From NCBI RefSeq assembly GCF_963259705.1, contig NC_081861.1, forward strand, positions 62,994,673 through 63,058,672: DNA of 64,000 bases, given 5' to 3'. The notes under the pieces were generated by a model. It saw nothing but the letters and a program-made list of their open reading frames with translations, ran no database searches and was not told the origin of the DNA. Origin of the DNA: Myotis daubentonii. Lineage: Eukaryota; Chordata; Mammalia; Chiroptera; Vespertilionidae. This document shows positions 57,695-64,000 of this stretch, in pieces; within the stretch, counting starts at the first letter, position 1; each line of letters begins with the position of its first letter. Both the position numbers and the translations under genes were made by a program.

Positions 57695-57775
57695 TAAATT
57701 TGAGCAAGAAGTAACAAGTGACTTTCCTAAGGTCACATACTTGATAGAAGTAGGCATAGGACTCTCACCTAAGTT
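57695..57775 (-). repeat. MIR fragment
   Basis: 'gtgactttcctaaggtcaca' and 'gtaggcataggactctcacc' resemble the reverse MIR centre. Confidence 0.5.
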
Positions 57776-57779
57776 TCAT

Positions 57780-60345
57780 ATTTTTTTCCCAATAGACCAT
57801 ACCACCTCAAAAAAGTGATAATTAAATCTTAGGCATGATGTTTTGTTAATACTGGTATAGTCATTTTGAAGTGGACAGAAAATGCTGTAACAATTGTCAT
57901 ATCACCATAGCACAGTAAATGTGAAATAATGGACAGTGACATAAGTCCTCTTCAGGACAGGACTTGGAAAAATACTCAGTTGATTTTAATTAGAATGATG
58001 TTAAAAGGGACCAGTACACATTGTTCTGGAAGCAGGTAGAGTGTAAATAATAAATGAAATGAAGTTCTTTGTTAATGAAGTGAAATTACTCGAGCATATG
58101 TAATAGCACAATTCGAGGGTCAGTAATTTGTTTCATTTTACAAACTAATAACAAGGGGAGGAAGAGAAGAGTGAGCTACTCAAAACAGCATCGGGAGCTG
58201 CCAAGAGCAACACTGCACAAACACAAATGGGTAGAAATGAGAACCTGTACATTTGCTGCTGGAACTCTTCAATTACGGTAACTTGCAAGGCCCCAAACTG
58301 CTTAACTTTTTCAGGCCACAATGGTTCATTTGGTAAATGGCTCTAAATGACAGGCAGGTTCCTTTCATTCAGTGGCCTGAGAGCAGCAGGCCAGCAGGGT
58401 GCAAAGAGCTCACTTTCTTATTCCAGGGAGGAGACCATTTCGAGTCAGACCCTCTTAGGTGAGTAAACTATTTTGGGGATCAAAGTTGAACAGCTCGATG
58501 GTACATTAAGTCCTTTAAGTCACATGGGTGCTATTCTGCACACTGAGGTCACAAGGAAATCAATGGGGTCCAGGTGCCCTAAAGGAGTTATGTATGGAAA
58601 GTGCCTAATTTATACCCCGGCGAATATCTTATTCGCTAAGCAGGAACTGACATGCTGTGACATGAGTTTTCCATTCCACTTAGTGAAAGCAAGTCCTAAG
58701 TTCATTCAATCACTGTTCCTGAGAACAAGACGTTTCAGAAACAATATCTCATGGCCAAATTTAGTTCTTGCCTGAGAAGTTATGAAGTTAATGGGACTTA
58801 CTACTTGTTAGCAGTGCAACTGGGAGCCTGGCTTGTTCTATTTCTAGGGACTGCCATTCTTCATGTTAATGAAGGTACAGAGACCACAAACAATGTTAAA
58901 AAATTCTTAAGACACTGGGAAGGTTAGTGGTCAGAGACTAGTTCTTAAAGGTTTTTGCTATAGCCTAAGTAGGTTTTTTTTTTTTAAAAAGAAAAGACAT
59001 TTTAGTGGATTAAAATATTATGAAAAAAGAATATGCTCCAGATGGTAAAGCTGAGCAACATTTACTGCAATATCTCGCTCAGATCCAGCTGACGCACTCC
59101 ATTACATTTCATACACAGCATTCTTATTATTGATAACGCAGAAACTCTTTGCAGATTCTTAATCTGTACAAAGTCAGATGGAACAATTGATAATTGGAGA
59201 GTTAATTTATATTACAAATCAACTCTATGTACAGTCCAAGTGGCAGCATCCTGTGTAAGAGAATCATTTCTTTTATATGTGCACATTTTTGGTGTAACAC
59301 ATCATTTCTTGGTTTGATAGCAGATATTAGAAAGCTTATCCTTGTAGATGAGCTGTACTTTGCAACCTCCAAATAAGCAGTTTGTTCTGTGCCATGGAAA
59401 TCTTAACCACAGCAAGGGACATTTCAGAAAATAAGTTGTGCTACACTCCACAAAATCAACAAAAATCACATTTCATGTACACTGTTTTGGCTCAAAGAAT
59501 GAGCCTGTCATTTCTGACAAATACACAAAGTGCAGTGATTTTTCTTTAAAGGGAAAGCCAAAATTGAGTTGCCAATTAAAAACATGTGTTGATGGGGAAA
59601 ATAATTCCTACCAAGAGTACAAGAGTAATAAGAATAAAAACTATATTTATAATCACACACACACACACACACACACATACACACACAAACATTTTTTTGC
59701 TTTATACTTTACTGGAACAACACAAATTGAGACATGAACTGCTTAGCAGGATAAAGGGTTGATGTGTTAAGTTTCTTTCTAAATTTTCTCTTTTTCTCCC
59801 ACTCTACTTTACAAATGAGATTATAGCAATTACATAAGCAAAGAAGTTACAAGATCTCCAACCACCAAAGGAGCACTGGTTGGGAGGTAGACAGCATAGC
59901 TGCTTTATGTCAGACTTTGGGCCAGATGTCCTGGCCCTGTTCCAATAAAGACGATGATGACAGTCATTGCAATAATTCTCAGGCACTGTGCATAAAGTTA
60001 ACAAACTGAGAGCGTCCAAGCTGAGAGTGAATGCAGCTCACACTCTCAAAGTCCATTGGCAAAATAAATGCTAGCTACAGAGTCCTAGGAGACAAAATCA
60101 CTTGTATAGAACAACAACAATAACAAAAATAGGCAATATCTGTTCTTCCAAAGTCGTGGTAAAATTCCTATTTTTCTAAATCAAAAGAATAGATTATTTA
60201 TATTATAAACTCCTTTGAGGCAAGTACTATTGGTTATTCTCCATGAGATCTTTAGCGCCAGCTAGGGTTAATCTTAAACACTAACTCATTTAGAGAGCTG
60301 GCTAGTGAAAACCCAACTCAATAGCAATAATATTACTCAGCACCT
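57780..60345. other. Non-coding DNA
   Basis: No gene or transposon recognised. Holds a well-formed exon-like segment (58427-58458, see findings) and a CA microsatellite at 59654-59687. Confidence 0.4.
59654..59687. repeat. (CA)n microsatellite
   Basis: About 16 CA units followed by a slightly interrupted stretch. Confidence 0.9.
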
Positions 60346-60349
60346 AGAC

Positions 60350-60835
60350 TGGTACAGTTATATCCAAACTCCTCATCCTGGCCAACAAGGACCTCCATGA
60401 TAGATTTCCTACCTGTTTCTCAGTTTTCATCTTATACTAATTTACCCTTTGTTAACGAGCCATATTGGCCTTCTTTTTGTTCCTTGAACATATTAAGCTA
60501 TGTTCATTTTCACAATTTTGAACACGCTATTCTCCCTGTCCAACATGCCTTTACCCAGATATTTGCATGGCTGGGATCTTTGTATATTTTAGGCCTCAGT
60601 TCAAATGTCCCCTTGACAAAAAGACCCTGTCTGCCCTCCCAATCATGTAACTTTTATTTCCTTCAAGTAATACTTGGCACTACCTAGCACTGAATCCCCA
60701 GTGCCCCCTCCAGCTCTACCCCAATGAAAATTGAAGCTCCATGAAAACGGAAACCTTGTCTGTCTCATTAATCTCTTTACGTGAAAGCCCTGGAACAATG
60801 CCTGGCACATAGGAAATATTTCACTTTCTCAACTG
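60350..60835 (+). repeat. L2 LINE 3' region, ~490 bp
   Basis: Matches L2 across a long span: 'aacaaggacctccatgat', 'cccagatatttgcatggctg', 'ggcctcagttcaaatgtc', 'aacaatgcctggcacatag'. Ancient. Confidence 0.8.
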
Positions 60836-61073
60836 ATATTCCTGTCTTCAGTCTCTCCCTTTTCTTGCCATTCTGCATGCCATTGGAAGATGGATCTTAT
60901 TAAAAAGTACCACTCCTCTTGAGGCACACAATGCCCCAGGTCTCTACCAAGTGAGTGGAGCAAGTTTGGAGTGTGTCTCTCACCTCCACTACTGTCAGCT
61001 GCCTCCAGCTTTGATATTCTTACTCTGAACTGATGTTGACTGATGAGAAACTGGAACAAAATAATGGTAGAAT

Positions 61074-61234
61074 GCCCTGGCCGGTGTGGCTGTTGGTTGC
61101 GTGTCATCTTGTGCACCAAAAAGTCTGCAGTTTCATTTAAGGTCAGGGCACATACCCGGGTTGTTGTCTTGATCCCCAGTCAGGGCACAGAGGAGGCAGC
61201 CAATCAATGTTTTCCTCTTGCCTCAGTATTTCTT

Positions 61235-61290
<56 letters not shown>

Positions 61291-61324
61291 CTCTCTCTAA
61301 AATCAATTAAAAACATATTAAAAA
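61074..61324 (+). repeat. VES SINE with 11-bp TSD
   Basis: Head GCCCTGGCCGGTGTGGCTG, (TC)n expansion at 61240-61285, A-rich tail. AATGGTAGAAT at 61063-61073 and 61325-61335. Confidence 0.95.
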
Positions 61325-61558
61325 AATGGTAGAATAGCACTTGCAGAAATTAAGATCACTAACACGGGTAGTACATATGGACAACAGAGAGTAAAATCAT
61401 TTCTCAGGAGATGGAAGGTTGACTATCCCTGAATTCCTGAAGGGTAGGAGCTGAAGAGGACCATAGCCCAGAAGTCAGGGAACTGCTCTAAAATGTATGT
61501 AACCACCTGACCAGGTTGCCCCCATGGCATCAAAGGCATGTGCACATGTGCTTGCACA

Positions 61559-61971
61559 TCCTATATAATAAAAGCCTAATATGCAAATCAACTGAACAGT
61601 GGAGCAACCAGCAGGATGACTGGTCACTGTGATGCACACTGACCACCAGGAGGCAGACACTCAATGTAGGAGCTGCCTCCTGGTAGTCAGCGTGCTCTGG
61701 AGCCCTGCTCAGCCAGAAGCCAGGCTCACAGCTGGCGAGTGCAGCGGCAGTAGTGGGATCCTCTCCCACCTCCACAGTAGCGCTAAGGAGCAGTGAGCCA
61801 AGAGGTAAGGAGCAGCAAGCAGGCGGGTGATAAGGAGTGAGGGGTCCTGGACTGCGAGAGGGATGTCCGACTGCCGGCTTAGGCCCGCTCCCTGCAGTCA
61901 GACAAGAGGCACAGGCTGGGCTGAGGAACCCCACCCCCCAAATGCACAAATTTTGTGCACCAGGCCTGTAG
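61559..61971 (+). mobile_element. HeliBat-type Helitron
   Basis: 5' TCCTATATAATAAAAGCC after A, 3' hairpin GTGCACAAAATTTGTGCAT-type and end CCAGGCCTGTAG before T (one change from the usual CTCTAG). Carries an inverted CTCF-like pair. Confidence 0.94.
61640..61689. promoter_or_regulatory. Inverted pair of CTCF-like motifs, slightly decayed
   Basis: TGACCACCAGGAGGCAG on + (61640-61656) and TGACTACCAGGAGGCAG on - (61673-61689). Confidence 0.4.
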
Positions 61972-62895
61972 TGTGTACATAAGCAGGCAGGAAAATGAAA
62001 AGCCACTTTTGCTTCAATATAGTGCCTTTAAATGTGACATGTTCTCTCTCTGTATGTCTATGAAACACACATGTACATAGACTGGAAAAGAAAGACACAG
62101 ACATATGTGAATGTGTTCACACAAAAGGGAGCAATCATCTATCTCTCACAAATAGCAACAGACATTGGTAAAGCAACAAATGAAATAAAGTTGCAGACCT
62201 AAGGGAGGATGGAGAAACAGAATACAACATCAGCAGTACAAATAGTTCTAAAGCACCTCACAACAATTGACAATCCAAAATCATTAGGCTATGGTTAAAT
62301 TATGGTTGGAATACTCTGTTTATGAAGGCAGGTAAGAGTATATAGTTGCCATGCTTAATAAAATACCTAGCACATGGCTGGTGCTCACTATAATGAACTT
62401 CAAGAGGCTATTTCCTAAAGAGGGGGCTGAGATTGATTCCAGCATTCAAATGGTTAATGCTCAAACTTGGGAAATCCTGGTTATTCATAAAGATAGATAC
62501 ACTAATGGAATTCCAGATAACAGATTCCACTGAATACTTGGTCAAAGCATTTCATGGCCTTTAATTCAGTGCATTCTGAAAACATGAAATTAATGGCATA
62601 TGGCAATTATTTGTGATTTGACTGACAACTTAATGGGGACATAATGATTGATTTGGAAATGTAGAGTCAGCTACAATAGAAGAAAAAGAATCTAACTTAA
62701 CTCTCCATGTGTGCTATCCAAAGGAATCACAAAGTAAAAGAAGAAATGCATGATATGAGGCTACATTTTGTCAATAACATACTGAGTGTTCTGAAGTCAC
62801 GCAAGCTCCTCTCTGCTGTCTGTGTTCAATGCCTTACACATAATACCTGCCACAGAGTTTAGCCCAAGGACTCCAGTGTATTGCTGCCTCAGCAT
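61972..62895. other. Non-coding DNA
   Basis: Nothing recognised. Confidence 0.4.
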
Positions 62896-62899
62896 CCAC

Positions 62900-63342
62900 T
62901 TTGTGCGGTCCAGTGGCCTACAGGGGCCTTAAACTGACACTAGTCCCTCCCAAAAAGCATGCTCTAGATAAGTGCCCACAGAGTTGCAAGCAAATATAAA
63001 TTCCTGATATGACTTCCCCGGCAGCCCTCCTGAGTGACAGTCTCCCGCTTCCCAGGGCCTTCCTAAAGGGCACCCTTACATAAGACCTCTGAGAGCTTAC
63101 CAAAGCCTCACTCTTTTTGGTTTGAAATCGCCAATCTGGCCCAGGAACCTTAAAGCACTCCATCCACAAAACCTAATAAAGGCACGTGTCCTCTGTCCTG
63201 TAGCTCTCTCTTTCTCCGCACTCTGCCTTCACCTCCTAAGTGGCCCCTTGAGGCCTGCTGTGTGCTTCCCCCAGGGCCTGTGAGTCATGAACTTCCCTGG
63301 ACTGTCCAGGGAGTGGCTCACCTCCTGACACCCTGGGGCTCC
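62900..63342 (+). repeat. LTR-like segment
   Basis: CCTAATAAAGGCACGTGTCC (63172-63191) followed by a C/T-rich U5-like stretch resembles an endogenous retroviral LTR. Termini and target duplication are not visible, and a VES fragment cuts the right side. Family unknown. Confidence 0.3.
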
Positions 63343-63436
63343 AGCCCACAGCCTAGGCATGTGCCCTGATGGGAATCAAACCATGACCTCCTGGTTCATA
63401 GGTTGACACTCAACCACTGAGCAACACCGGCCAGGT
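63343..63436 (-). repeat. VES SINE fragment
   Basis: Only the head half is present, ending 'gagcaacaccggccagg'. Confidence 0.9.
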
Positions 63437-63525
63437 TTATCTTTTTAATTAATTTTTTCAATTACAGTTTACATTCACTATTATTCTGTATTAGTTTCAG
63501 GTATATCATCTTCCTAGCTTTTAAA
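63437..63525 (+). repeat. L1 fragment
   Basis: 'tttttcaattacagtttaca' then 'tctgtattagtttcaggtat' is typical old L1 sequence. Confidence 0.6.
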
Positions 63526-63539
63526 TGTTGGGGTACCCT

Positions 63540-64000
63540 AGACCTTAGTCCTTGGACCTCTCTTCTCTGCCTACACTCTCTATCAGGGTAATTAATCTTT
63601 TTCTACTCTAATAGCTTCAAATGTCATCTACATGCTGATGGCTCCTAAATTTGTATCTTTAGTCTGGATCTTTCCTATAGTCTAGGCTCAAGTATTCAAA
63701 TAGACTAGGCTCTACATCTCTACTTGGAAGCCTAAGGTCTCAGACTTAGCCGATCTGAAACAAAAACCTGATTCACCACTGCCACAGCACCTCCTTCCTC
63801 ATCCAGTCTGCCTCATGTCTGTGACTGCCGTGCTACTCTCTTCTATCTTCAGAAGGCTTCCCATCATACAACAAAGTCTTCCATGATTTCACCTTCGCCA
63901 CTGTTTCTCCTTACTTTCTCCCTCCCTCATGGCAAACCAAAGACACTGGTCTTTTGCTATTCCTTCAAGCAGCTCATGTTCATACCTTAGAGACTTTACA
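63540..64000 (+). repeat. L2 LINE internal fragment, running off the window
   Basis: 'catctacatgctgatggctc' encodes the decayed YADD region of L2 reverse transcriptase; 'catctctacttggaagccta' follows in the expected order. Ancient, no intact frame. Confidence 0.65.

Overview
This window looks like nuclear DNA of a vesper bat (Vespertilionidae). The evidence is the repeat content. There are about 18 copies or fragments of a tRNA-derived SINE of the bat VES type. There are ten non-autonomous Helitrons of the HeliBat type (5' TCCTATATAATAAAAG, 3' hairpin then GGCCTCTAG, inserted between A and T). There are also several hAT and TA-inserting cut-and-paste elements, some with perfect target-site duplications (TSDs). 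Abundant young DNA transposons are established as a hallmark of vesper bats among mammals. The exact species cannot be told from this sequence alone.

Only one protein-coding gene is convincing: a full-length, uninterrupted, intronless copy of PAPSS1 (PAPS synthase 1, 624 codons) at 29256-31130. It carries a short 5' UTR, a 3' UTR with AATAAA, a poly(A) tract and a perfect 16-bp TSD, so it is an L1-mediated retrocopy. All catalytic motifs of both enzyme domains are present. I see no parent gene or other multi-exon gene, so the rest reads as intergenic or intronic DNA.

Layout: 1-8 kb is repeat-rich (an inverted VES duplicate, a minisatellite-bearing Helitron splitting an L2, a second Helitron, a TA-inserting MITE, an L1 tail). 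8-15.3 kb is the longest stretch with almost no recognisable repeats. 15.3-18.6 kb holds a solo LTR, a hAT and two Helitrons fused head-to-tail. 20-29.2 kb holds scattered VES copies, two head-to-head Helitrons and a mariner-type MITE. 29.2-31.7 kb is the PAPSS1 retrocopy. 32.2-33.0 kb is a hAT element retaining a transposase C-terminus remnant. 36.5-38.0 kb has a minisatellite Helitron and an L1 with intact TSDs. 41.4-44.1 kb has Tigger, MER5, hAT, MIR and L1 pieces. 49.0-50.3 kb has two TA-inserting elements side by side followed by a Helitron. 51.5-57.6 kb has Helitron, VES, L1 and SPIN-like hAT copies. 60-64 kb ends in L2, VES, a Helitron and an LTR-like segment.

Beyond the retrocopy, the most interesting pattern is that most of the shorter Helitrons carry one or two close matches to the CTCF core motif (CCACCAGGGGGCAG type), often as an inverted pair. 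These Helitrons may therefore be spreading candidate architectural-protein sites. No prokaryotic systems, CRISPR arrays, rRNA genes or bona fide tRNA genes were seen.
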